Positions 36,027 to 43,487 of a stretch of DNA of 64,000 nucleotides are shown in pieces (positions within the stretch are counted from its first letter, which is position 1; each line of letters begins with the position of its first letter). The position numbers and the translations under genes were made by a program. The stretch comes from an uncultured Eubacterium sp. (GTDB lineage: Bacteria; Bacillota; Clostridia; Lachnospirales; Lachnospiraceae): NCBI GenBank assembly GCA_948470065.1, contig CAOKNO010000001.1, positions 1 to 64,000 of the forward strand, read 5' to 3'. The notes beneath the pieces are model-generated. The model was not told where the DNA came from. It worked only from the letters and a program-made list of their open reading frames with translations, and did not search any database.

Positions 36027-37658
36027 ATGAGAAAGAGGTTATTGGCGCTTGTTTTGGCGGCAGCCATGGCGGTTTCTATGGTTCCTTTGGATGTATCTGC
36101 CTCTTCCACAAGCGCAGGGCAAGAGGCGCCAGCCCAGGATACGGGCGGGATGCTAGAGGGCGCAACCCCCCTAGAGGGCTGGGAGCCTCACGTTGGCGGG
36201 ATGGAAATAGAGCATGTGGAACTGACGGAGGACATGGAGGAAGGGTTACAGGAAGTAGATCCGGATGAGGTTTCACAGGCGAAAAAGCAGGCGGCAGGCA
36301 ATAGTGGCCTGCGTGCTTCCCAAACGTACCGCAGCAGTTGGGATGCGTATTCGTCGAATTATGTGTACAATTATCTGAACCAGAAGCAGAAGGTCTTTTG
36401 GGATGCGTTGGACTACATTTGTTATAAGTATATGACGACGAATAAGGATGCGGTTCTGGTTGGGTGGGGAGATAGCGCGTATACGGACCTGGTAGCGAAT
36501 TACCGTAAGATTGGATTGAGCTGGGAGGAGGCCAAGAATGTCTATCTGATGTTTACGTATTCCAATCCCCAGTATTACTTTGTGGACAGCAGCATGCTTA
36601 GTTCCAGTTCTTCCGAGGATTGGACGATCGTCCTGTATGGTGAGTTTGCGGATGGGAAGAGGCGGAAGTCCGAAACAAAGAACGTAAAGGCACAGATTAC
36701 CGCTATGGGGAAGGAAATTGCCAAGGGGAAGACCGATATGGAAAAGGCAAAAATCGCCCACGATTTGATTATCCGTAAGGTAAGGTACGACCAGTATTAC
36801 AACTCGCAGTATCCCAGCACAATATACCATCAAAGCGCATATAGCGTATTTTGTGATAATTATACCGTGTGCGCTGGGTATACGAAGGCGTTTGAGCTGC
36901 TGATGAACGCGGCGGGCATTGACTGTATCGGGGTAACCAGCCCAAGCCATGCCTGGAACCTGGTCCGTCTGAATGATTCCTGGTATCAGGTCGACTGTAC
37001 CTGGGACGACCTGGACGGGCAGGGCGGGTATGCAGGCATGTATATGTATTTCGCGCGCAGCACGGCAATGATCACTGGGAAATTAGACCGTTATAATACG
37101 CATCAGATGGAAGCCCATTACAATGGCAAGGTGCCAAAATGCCCGTACGATTCCGGCGCGACTACGACGAATGCAGGGACGGTCAAAAAGCCGTCTTCTA
37201 CCGTTGCAAAGCCGAAGATGACGAAGAAGAAGGTATCCGGCGGGCTGCGGATTACGCTGCGCACCACTACGCCAAAGGCAAAGATATATTATACGCTGGA
37301 CGGCAAGGAGCCTTCGCCCTCGGGCGCGAAATGTATCTTGTATCGCAAGCCGTTTAAGGTATCTTCAAACGTAACGGTAAAAGCAGTCGCAGTATGCGAC
37401 GGCAAGTGGGATAGCAAGATCCTCTCTTCTAAGGTGTACGGCAAGATTTATACTGTGAAATTTAACACCAGAGGCGGGAAGAAGATTTCATCTAAGAAGG
37501 TATATGCAAACTCAACCGTGAAAAAGCCGTCCAAACCGAAACGTTCCGGCTATAAATTTGCCGGATGGTATCAGGATAAGAAATATAAAAAGCCCTGGAA
37601 TTTCAAAGGGAAAGTCAAAAAGAGCATGACATTGTACGCGAAGTGGAATAAGAAATAA
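36027..37658 (+). CDS. Secreted transglutaminase-like protein with InlB-type repeat
   Basis: 543 residues. A classic signal peptide (about 1-24, ending SVPLDVSA-like) is followed by an acidic propeptide-like stretch and a transglutaminase/protease-like core. The core's triad is readable as Cys in NYTVCAGYTKAF, His in SHAWNLV and Asp in QVDCTWDD. A chitobiase C-terminal-like beta domain (IYYTLDGKEPS) and one InlB-type repeat ending LYAKW close the protein. ATG 36027 with GGAG six bases before it is preferred; 36015 and 35991 are in the same frame. It may crosslink or process surface proteins. A strong terminator starts at the stop codon. Confidence 0.8.
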   Translation: MRKRLLALVLAAAMAVSMVPLDVSASSTSAGQEAPAQDTGGMLEGATPLEGWEPHVGGMEIEHVELTEDMEEGLQEVDPDEVSQAKKQAAGNSGLRASQTYRSSWDAYSSNYVYNYLNQKQKVFWDALDYICYKYMTTNKDAVLVGWGDSAYTDLVANYRKIGLSWEEAKNVYLMFTYSNPQYYFVDSSMLSSSSSEDWTIVLYGEFADGKRRKSETKNVKAQITAMGKEIAKGKTDMEKAKIAHDLIIRKVRYDQYYNSQYPSTIYHQSAYSVFCDNYTVCAGYTKAFELLMNAAGIDCIGVTSPSHAWNLVRLNDSWYQVDCTWDDLDGQGGYAGMYMYFARSTAMITGKLDRYNTHQMEAHYNGKVPKCPYDSGATTTNAGTVKKPSSTVAKPKMTKKKVSGGLRITLRTTTPKAKIYYTLDGKEPSPSGAKCILYRKPFKVSSNVTVKAVAVCDGKWDSKILSSKVYGKIYTVKFNTRGGKKISSKKVYANSTVKKPSKPKRSGYKFAGWYQDKKYKKPWNFKGKVKKSMTLYAKWNKK

Positions 37659-37725
37659 TAGAGAGGCTTTTGCACTGAGGAGCAAAGATGGTGCTTCCTG
37701 GATGCAAAAGCCTCTCTATTTGTTT
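37658..37725. terminator. Two-way intrinsic terminator, 17-bp stem
   Basis: ATAGAGAGGCTTTTGCA (37658-37674) pairs perfectly with TGCAAAAGCCTCTCTAT (37703-37719), followed by TTGTTTATTT on the + strand. On the minus strand the stem is followed by TATTATTTCTTATT. It lies between two convergent genes and would serve both. Confidence 0.85.
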
Positions 37726-37759
37726 ATTTATGGTTGTGTAGTAGAAATGGCTGGAATAT

Positions 37760-38476
37760 CTATTCTTTTTTGCCATTCCAAACCACGTTTAAGTAGGCGT
37801 TGTTTTTTGGATGGTACATACGGAAAATAATATGATCCGCTGTTCCATTGAAGCTCATTTTTTTGTTTGTAAAGGATGTTTTGCTGCAAGTGTTTACCAC
37901 GTAAGAGCTTGCGCCATACTTGATGTCGATGGATACGATTTTCCAGCCTTTTGCAGCCTTGATTGTGACTTTCTGGTTCTTTAAGCTCGAAGTATGGAAA
38001 TAGTTGCATTCCGTAGTGAAATGAAATCTGGAAGTGAAATTCAGCTTGCCGATTTTAAAGGTACGGAATGGATTTGTATAATTCTTAACGGTGATATTGG
38101 ACTTTAAGGTCTGTTTGCCGATTTTGAAGGAAACGGTGGCTTTTCCGGTTGTCTTAAAAAAGTAGATACGGAGGTTGCCATTCTTGTCAATGTAAGGCCG
38201 TGCCACAGCCGGGTTCGTGCTTTTTAAGGACTTGATGGCAGAAGCCTTGGGGCCGCGTTTGCTGCCTTGGCGGTAAATCGGGATTGTGGCAAACGTCGCA
38301 GGCAGATCCTGCGGAACGGCGTAAAATGTCAGGCTCCGGTAAGAGGTTGGGATGTAGTAATTTGCCGTAGCGGCTTCTGTGGTAACAGACGGCGCCTGCA
38401 AAGGGGATAAGATACTAAACGTTAAGATCATACAGGTTAACAGTAGTGACGAAAGTTTGTTTGGTACGTGTTTCAT
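37760..38476 (-). CDS. Small secreted protein of unknown function
   Basis: 238 residues, the only well-supported minus-strand gene. A signal peptide (about 1-36, ending TTEAATA) is followed by a lysine-rich, beta-prone mature protein with no domain I recognise. Residues about 70-120 (STNPAVARPYIDKNGNLRI, then KATVSFKIGKQTLKSNITVKN) recall a bacterial Ig-like domain of the Big_2 sort, but the match is loose. GGGAGG lies 7-8 bases before ATG 38476, which is preferred over the upstream frame start. A short inverted repeat at 38494-38508 lies in the leader. The coding sequence is more A/T-rich than its neighbours. Confidence 0.7.
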   Translation of the reverse strand: MKHVPNKLSSLLLTCMILTFSILSPLQAPSVTTEAATANYYIPTSYRSLTFYAVPQDLPATFATIPIYRQGSKRGPKASAIKSLKSTNPAVARPYIDKNGNLRIYFFKTTGKATVSFKIGKQTLKSNITVKNYTNPFRTFKIGKLNFTSRFHFTTECNYFHTSSLKNQKVTIKAAKGWKIVSIDIKYGASSYVVNTCSKTSFTNKKMSFNGTADHIIFRMYHPKNNAYLNVVWNGKKE

Positions 38477-38493
38477 AATAAGACCTCCCTTGT

Positions 38494-38508
38494 CTAAACT
38501 GTGTTTAG
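38494..38508. promoter_or_regulatory. Small inverted repeat in the minus-strand leader
   Basis: CTAAAC-TGT-GTTTAG is a perfect 6-bp inverted repeat located 18 bases upstream of the minus-strand start codon. It could be an operator half-site pair or a small RNA hairpin near the ribosome binding site. It is short enough to be chance. Confidence 0.25.
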
Positions 38509-38641
38509 GATGCGGGGGCAGGATGTATCCTCTGCCGCTTTGTAATTGTGTGTGCCCGCGATTTAAAGGTAACACATTTTTAGGAAAAATACAATGGGGG
38601 ATGGAAGAACCATATTTGCATCGCGGAACTGTTACAATAAA

Positions 38642-38670
38642 TTGATTCTTTTAGAAAATAATGGTATACT
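38642..38670 (+). promoter_or_regulatory. Strong sigma-A promoter for the ABC exporter module
   Basis: TTGATT (38642-38647), exactly 17 bases, and TATACT (38665-38670). The expected start near 38677 gives a leader of about 50 bases before the permease gene. It marks the start of a separate transcript for the right-hand half of the locus, after a convergent gene and terminator. Confidence 0.75.
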
Positions 38671-38729
38671 AACGGAAATGGGGAGCCTGGTGATCATAAT
38701 TTGTCGTAGAAAAGGAACATTAATAGCGT

Positions 38730-39557
38730 ATGGGACAGAAATCAAAAAACATTATTTCGGAGATAGTAGAGAATCGCAGTTTAATTAAGAGCCTGGCGAA
38801 GAATGATTTTAAGACGAAGTTTGCCGGCTCGTATTTGGGGATTATCTGGGCGTTTGTACAGCCAGTGGTGACGGTGTTCATCTATTGGTTTGTCTTTGAC
38901 AAGGCATTGGGCGCGCGCGCGTCCATCCGTGGGGAATTGCCGCTTCCGTATGTGCTGTGGCTGGTTTCCGGGATTGTGCCGTGGTTTTTCTTCTCAGACT
39001 GCCTCAGCGCAGGGACCGTGGCGTTGGTGGAATACAGTTACCTGGTCAAGAAGGTCGTGTTTCACATTGATATCCTTCCAGTGGTTAAGGTGGCGTCGTC
39101 AGTGTTTGTGCATGTTTTTTTCGTTGCGTTCACTGTTATATTATTCTTAATCTATGGGTTTATGCCAGATTGGTATATGTTACAGGCGTTTTATTACAGC
39201 ATTGCAGTGCTGCTTTTGGCGCTGGGGCTGTCGTATCTTACGAGCGCGGTATCTGTGTTTTTCCCGGATGTGCGCCAGATCGTAAATATTGGGCTTCAGA
39301 TCGGAGTCTGGGCTACGCCGATTATGTGGAATATCAATGATATGAAGGAGAAAATCCCAAGCGCCGCGATGGCGGTGTTGAAATGCAATCCGTTTTATTA
39401 TATAGTAATGGGATACCGGGAAGCCTTTATCGATAAGGTATGGTTTTGGGAGCATCCTGGGATGACGGCTTATTTCTGGATTTTTACCGTGGCTTGTTGT
39501 GTGCTGGGCGTTGCCGTATTCCGGCGGCTTAAGGTACATTTTGCAGATATGCTCTAA
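38730..39557 (+). CDS. wzm: ABC-2 type polysaccharide export permease (Wzm-like), system 1
   Basis: 275 residues with about six membrane helices and the Wzm/TagG-type N-terminus (LIKSLAKNDFKTKFAGSYLGIIWAF is split here across the first amphipathic helix and TM1). It forms the channel of an ABC exporter with the ATPase encoded 96 bases downstream. AAAGGAA precedes the ATG. In O-antigen and teichoic acid systems this type of permease exports a fully assembled polymer on a lipid carrier. The Wzt partner has a C-terminal extension, which points to an O-antigen-type mechanism. Confidence 0.88.
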   Translation: MGQKSKNIISEIVENRSLIKSLAKNDFKTKFAGSYLGIIWAFVQPVVTVFIYWFVFDKALGARASIRGELPLPYVLWLVSGIVPWFFFSDCLSAGTVALVEYSYLVKKVVFHIDILPVVKVASSVFVHVFFVAFTVILFLIYGFMPDWYMLQAFYYSIAVLLLALGLSYLTSAVSVFFPDVRQIVNIGLQIGVWATPIMWNINDMKEKIPSAAMAVLKCNPFYYIVMGYREAFIDKVWFWEHPGMTAYFWIFTVACCVLGVAVFRRLKVHFADML

Positions 39558-39653
39558 GCAGTTTTTCGGTGGAAGCTTAGGAAAGCGGATTAAGGGAGTT
39601 TCGCAATTACCTATTTATTTGGTTGGCATTAAGGAAAGGATTGTGATGGGCAT

Positions 39654-40931
39654 ATGGACAAGACAGCAATTATGGTGACGCAGGTTAGTAAAATATATAA
39701 GCTATACGATACGCCCAAAGCCCGTCTGAAGGATGCGCTGGGGCTTACGAGGCATCCGGCTTACCGGGAACATGCGGCGCTTCATGATATTACGCTAGAG
39801 GTGAAAAAGGGAGAGACTGTGGGGATTATCGGGACGAATGGTTCCGGGAAATCTACGCTCCTTAAGATTATCACAGGGGTGATCCAGCAGACGGAAGGCA
39901 AGGTGTCCGTGGAAGGCAGGATCTCTGCCTTGTTGGAGCTGGGCGCAGGGTTTAACGGTGAGTATACAGGGATTGAGAATGTATATCTCCAAGGGACGAT
40001 GATGGGGTTTACACGGGAAGAGATTGCAGCGAAGATGGATGATATCCTGGAGTTTGCCGATATCGGGGATTTCGTGCATCAGCCGGTGAAGACGTATTCC
40101 AGCGGGATGTTCGTGCGCCTTGCCTTTGCGGTTGCGATTAATATAGACCCGGAGATTTTAATTGTGGACGAAGCTTTGTCTGTGGGAGATGTGTTTTTCC
40201 AGGCAAAGTGTTACCGTAAATTTGAAGAATTTAAATCCATGGGCAAGACCATCTTGTTTGTAAGCCATGATTTAAGCAGCATTACGAAATACTGTGACCG
40301 GGCGGTGCTTTTGAACAAGGGCAGGAAGGTGATGGAAGGCACGCCAAAAGAAGCGGTGGATCGGTTTAAAATGGCGTTGGTGGAACAGGAAGAGGCGCAG
40401 CGCAAGGAGAATACGGCGCTGTGGAAGCCAGGGCAGGAGGGGGAGAAGTGGAGCGATATGCTTCCGGTGAACCCGGAAACCTTGGAATATGGCGATAAGA
40501 AAGCAGAAATTATAGATTTTGCAATTCTGGACAAGACGGGGAAAATCACAAACGTCATTGAAAAGGGGGAGCCTTGTACCATCCGGATGAAGGTATGGTT
40601 CCGCGAGGATGTGGCAGAGCCGATTTTTGCATTTACGTTAAAGACCCTGATGGGGATTGAAATTACAGGGACAAATACCATGCTGGAGAAGCAGGCCGTA
40701 GAACCGAGGAAGGCCGGGGAGGTGCAGACGGTAAGCTTTACCCAGCGTATGGCGCTCCAGGGCGGGGAATACCTGTTGTCCTTTGGATGTACGGGATATG
40801 AGCAGCAAGAGTTTAAGGTACACCACCGTCTGTATGATGTGTGCAGCCTTGCGGTAATTTCGCAAAAAAATACCGTAGGTTTTTTTGATATGGAATCTTC
40901 TGTAACGGCAGAAACTAGTGTACTGGCATAA
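39654..40931 (+). CDS. wzt: ABC exporter ATPase with C-terminal glycan-binding-like extension (Wzt-like), system 1
   Basis: 425 residues. The ATPase half has Walker A GTNGSGKST (about 60-68), signature YSSGM (near 148) and Walker B ILIVDEAL (about 168-175). Residues about 260-425 form a beta-rich extension (for example IRMKVWFREDV, FAFTLKTLMGIEITGTNT) in the manner of Wzt-C, the domain that recognises the modified end of a finished polymer. The paralogous ATPase at 48760-49497 lacks it. Together with the methyltransferase-kinase-like protein two genes downstream, this suggests export gated by a terminal modification. Confidence 0.87.
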   Translation: MDKTAIMVTQVSKIYKLYDTPKARLKDALGLTRHPAYREHAALHDITLEVKKGETVGIIGTNGSGKSTLLKIITGVIQQTEGKVSVEGRISALLELGAGFNGEYTGIENVYLQGTMMGFTREEIAAKMDDILEFADIGDFVHQPVKTYSSGMFVRLAFAVAINIDPEILIVDEALSVGDVFFQAKCYRKFEEFKSMGKTILFVSHDLSSITKYCDRAVLLNKGRKVMEGTPKEAVDRFKMALVEQEEAQRKENTALWKPGQEGEKWSDMLPVNPETLEYGDKKAEIIDFAILDKTGKITNVIEKGEPCTIRMKVWFREDVAEPIFAFTLKTLMGIEITGTNTMLEKQAVEPRKAGEVQTVSFTQRMALQGGEYLLSFGCTGYEQQEFKVHHRLYDVCSLAVISQKNTVGFFDMESSVTAETSVLA

Positions 40932-40948
40932 GGTAGAGGAACAGAACG

Positions 40949-43474
40949 ATGGCAAATAAATTTAATGTGGTAAGGGTAAGGCCCCATTTGGTAGAAGAAC
41001 GCGTATTGGCGCTCCAAGGCTGGATGTATGGGATGCAGCCGGGCGATCATGTGGAAATCACTCTGGACGGGCGGAAGCTGCCGTTTGAGATGAAGGCGTA
41101 CGACGGTATGGAGGTGCGCCAGCGTTATTCGGAACTGGATCTTGGGATTGACAAGGAGTATTACCTCTATGTGAAGCTGCCCGAGGGCTTCGGAAGAGAC
41201 GCAGCGTTAGAGTTATGGGTGGTGGATGAAGATGGGAACCATACCCACAGTGCGGACAGGAAGCTGGAGGCTGCGGGGACAAGGCAGGAGAAAAGGCGCA
41301 GGGAATTGGAGCGGCTTCCTCTGTATCGTGAGAAAGCGTCTAGGCTGGAAACATTGATGTCCCAGGTGGATTACTACATTGAGCAGGTTGTACTGGGCAA
41401 AGGCAAGTGCTATATCAAGGGTTGGGCGGCTGCGGCAGAGCCCGTTACAATTACAGTCAAGGATGCTGGCGGCAGGCCGTTGGAAGGAGAGGTGTCCCGC
41501 CACGAACGCAAAGACGTCAATAAAGTGTATCGGGAAGCGCTCTCCCTTCCAGATTGCGGGTTTGAGGTGACGCTGCCCCACCATGGGCTTTCTGGGGTGA
41601 CGTTGGAATTGTCCTCTGGGCGCCGGAAGGCCGTGGTAAAGATCCCAGTGGTGTCAACGTTTGTATCGGAGCAAGTGATTGGCCATGGCATTGTGGGAAG
41701 GGGAATCCGATTTTTCCAGCATTACGGCTTACGGCCATTCCTGGCCAGGACGATGGAAATAGCAATGCATAAGCCCTCTAGCCAGGGGGATTACGGCAGG
41801 TTCTTTGAGGAAATGAAGCCTACGCAAGAAACGTTAAGGAAGCAGGCAGAGGAAGCCTTAACATGGGAAGAACGCCCGTTATGTTCGATTGTCGTGCCGT
41901 TGTATAAAACGCCCATTAAATATCTGGCAAAGCTTGTGGAATCCGTACAATCTCAGTCTTACAGCAAGTGGGAGCTGTGTTTGTCGGACGGGAGCGGGGA
42001 AGGCTCCCCATTAGAGGAGTATTTACGGAAGCTAGAGAAGCAGGAGAAGCGGGTAAAGGTCATACAAAACGGTTCCCCTCTTCGGATTTCAGAAAATACG
42101 AACGCTGCCTTACGTGCGGCTTCCGGGGACATAATCGTATTTGCAGACCACGACGATATGTTAACGCCGGATGCGCTTTATGAATGTGTGAAAGCATTGT
42201 GGGGGCAGCCAGGCGCGGATATGGTTTATTCGGATGAAGACAAGGTTTCTATGAATGGGAAACGGTATTTCCAACCGCATTTCAAGTCGGATTACAATCC
42301 GGATCTGCTGTGCAGCATGAATTATTTCTGCCATCTAGTGGCTGTGAGGAAAAGCCTGCTCGATCAGGTGGGCGGCTTGGATCCGGCGTTTGACGGCGCG
42401 CAGGATTATGATTTTGTGCTGCGCTGTACCGAGCATACGCAGGAAATACGCCATATCCCAAAGGCGTTGTACCATTGGCGCGCCCATGAAAATTCTACGG
42501 CTGAGAACCCGGAGAGCAAGCGGTATGCGTTTGAAGCGGGGATGCGGGCAATCCAGGCGCATTATGACAGGAGAAAGATTCCCGCAGAGGTTGTGATGGG
42601 GGAATATCCAGGGCTGTACCGGACGTATTACCATTGGAAAGAGCAGCCCCTTGTGTCCATTTTAATCCCGAATAAGGATCACACGGAGGATTTGGAAAAA
42701 TGCATCCAGTCGGTTGCTGCTTGCTCGTATTCCAATTATGAAGTGATTGTCATTGAAAATAACAGCGAACTGCCAGAAACATTTGCCTATTATAAGAAGC
42801 TGGAAGCAGCGTATCCAAACGTCCATGTCGTCTATTGGGAAGGCGGGTTTAACTTTGCAGCCATCAATAATTACGGCGCAGGCTATGCCAAGGGGGAATA
42901 CCTGCTGTTTTTGAACAACGATACGGAAATGATACGGCCGGACTGCCTGTGGGAATTGTTAGGGCCGTGTATGCGCGACGACGTGGGGATTGTAGGGGCG
43001 CGGCTTTATTATGAGGACGATACGATACAGCACGCCGGAGTGGTGATTGGGTTCGGCGGGATTGCAGGGCATACGTTTATCGGCTTTGATAGGGCTGCGA
43101 ACGGTTATTTTTCCAGGATCATCTGCGCACAGGATTACAGTGCGGTGACGGCGGCCTGTATGATGACGAAGAAATCCGTATTCGATCAGGTGGGCGGCAT
43201 GACGGAAGAGCTCGTCGTAGCCTTTAACGATATTGATTATTGTATGAAAGTACGGGAACTTGGGAAACTGGTAGTATACAACCCTTATGCGGAACTGTAC
43301 CATTACGAATCGAAATCGCGCGGGCTAGAGGATTCCCCAGAGAAACAGGAACGGTTTTACAAAGAGATGAAGTGGTTTGTGGAGAAATGGAAGGCGGTAA
43401 TGGACAAGGGGGATCCTTATTACAACCCGAACCTTACGCTGTCGAAAGCAGATTTTTCCCTCAAACAAGTGTGA
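40949..43474 (+). CDS. Two-domain family 2 glycosyltransferase
   Basis: 841 residues. An N-terminal region of about 300 residues is beta-rich and not recognised. GT2 domain A (from about 309: CSIVVPLYKTP, FADHDDMLTPDALYE, YSDEDKV) and GT2 domain B (from about 566: VSILIPNKDHTED, FLNNDTEMI) both retain their acidic metal-binding motifs. Such dual enzymes often build a polymer from alternating linkages. It starts 17 bases after the Wzt-like gene and ends just before the methyltransferase-kinase-like gene, so it is a good candidate polymerase for export system 1. The gene at 20458-22110 looks like a shortened relative. Confidence 0.85.
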   Translation: MANKFNVVRVRPHLVEERVLALQGWMYGMQPGDHVEITLDGRKLPFEMKAYDGMEVRQRYSELDLGIDKEYYLYVKLPEGFGRDAALELWVVDEDGNHTHSADRKLEAAGTRQEKRRRELERLPLYREKASRLETLMSQVDYYIEQVVLGKGKCYIKGWAAAAEPVTITVKDAGGRPLEGEVSRHERKDVNKVYREALSLPDCGFEVTLPHHGLSGVTLELSSGRRKAVVKIPVVSTFVSEQVIGHGIVGRGIRFFQHYGLRPFLARTMEIAMHKPSSQGDYGRFFEEMKPTQETLRKQAEEALTWEERPLCSIVVPLYKTPIKYLAKLVESVQSQSYSKWELCLSDGSGEGSPLEEYLRKLEKQEKRVKVIQNGSPLRISENTNAALRAASGDIIVFADHDDMLTPDALYECVKALWGQPGADMVYSDEDKVSMNGKRYFQPHFKSDYNPDLLCSMNYFCHLVAVRKSLLDQVGGLDPAFDGAQDYDFVLRCTEHTQEIRHIPKALYHWRAHENSTAENPESKRYAFEAGMRAIQAHYDRRKIPAEVVMGEYPGLYRTYYHWKEQPLVSILIPNKDHTEDLEKCIQSVAACSYSNYEVIVIENNSELPETFAYYKKLEAAYPNVHVVYWEGGFNFAAINNYGAGYAKGEYLLFLNNDTEMIRPDCLWELLGPCMRDDVGIVGARLYYEDDTIQHAGVVIGFGGIAGHTFIGFDRAANGYFSRIICAQDYSAVTAACMMTKKSVFDQVGGMTEELVVAFNDIDYCMKVRELGKLVVYNPYAELYHYESKSRGLEDSPEKQERFYKEMKWFVEKWKAVMDKGDPYYNPNLTLSKADFSLKQV

Positions 43475-43487
43475 TGGAGGAGAAGTG

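Noticed and set aside
47..39622. Similar strings GTTTCGC-N-ATTACCTAT near 48-64 and 39598-39614
   Set aside because: A 17-base match with one mismatch is expected several times by chance in 64 kb on both strands, and the flanks do not match. It is not treated as a mobile or regulatory repeat.
40211..41050. Minus-strand open frame of 279 codons
   Set aside because: It is opposite the Wzt-like and GT2 genes, whose motifs are clear. No ribosome binding site or family pattern supports it.
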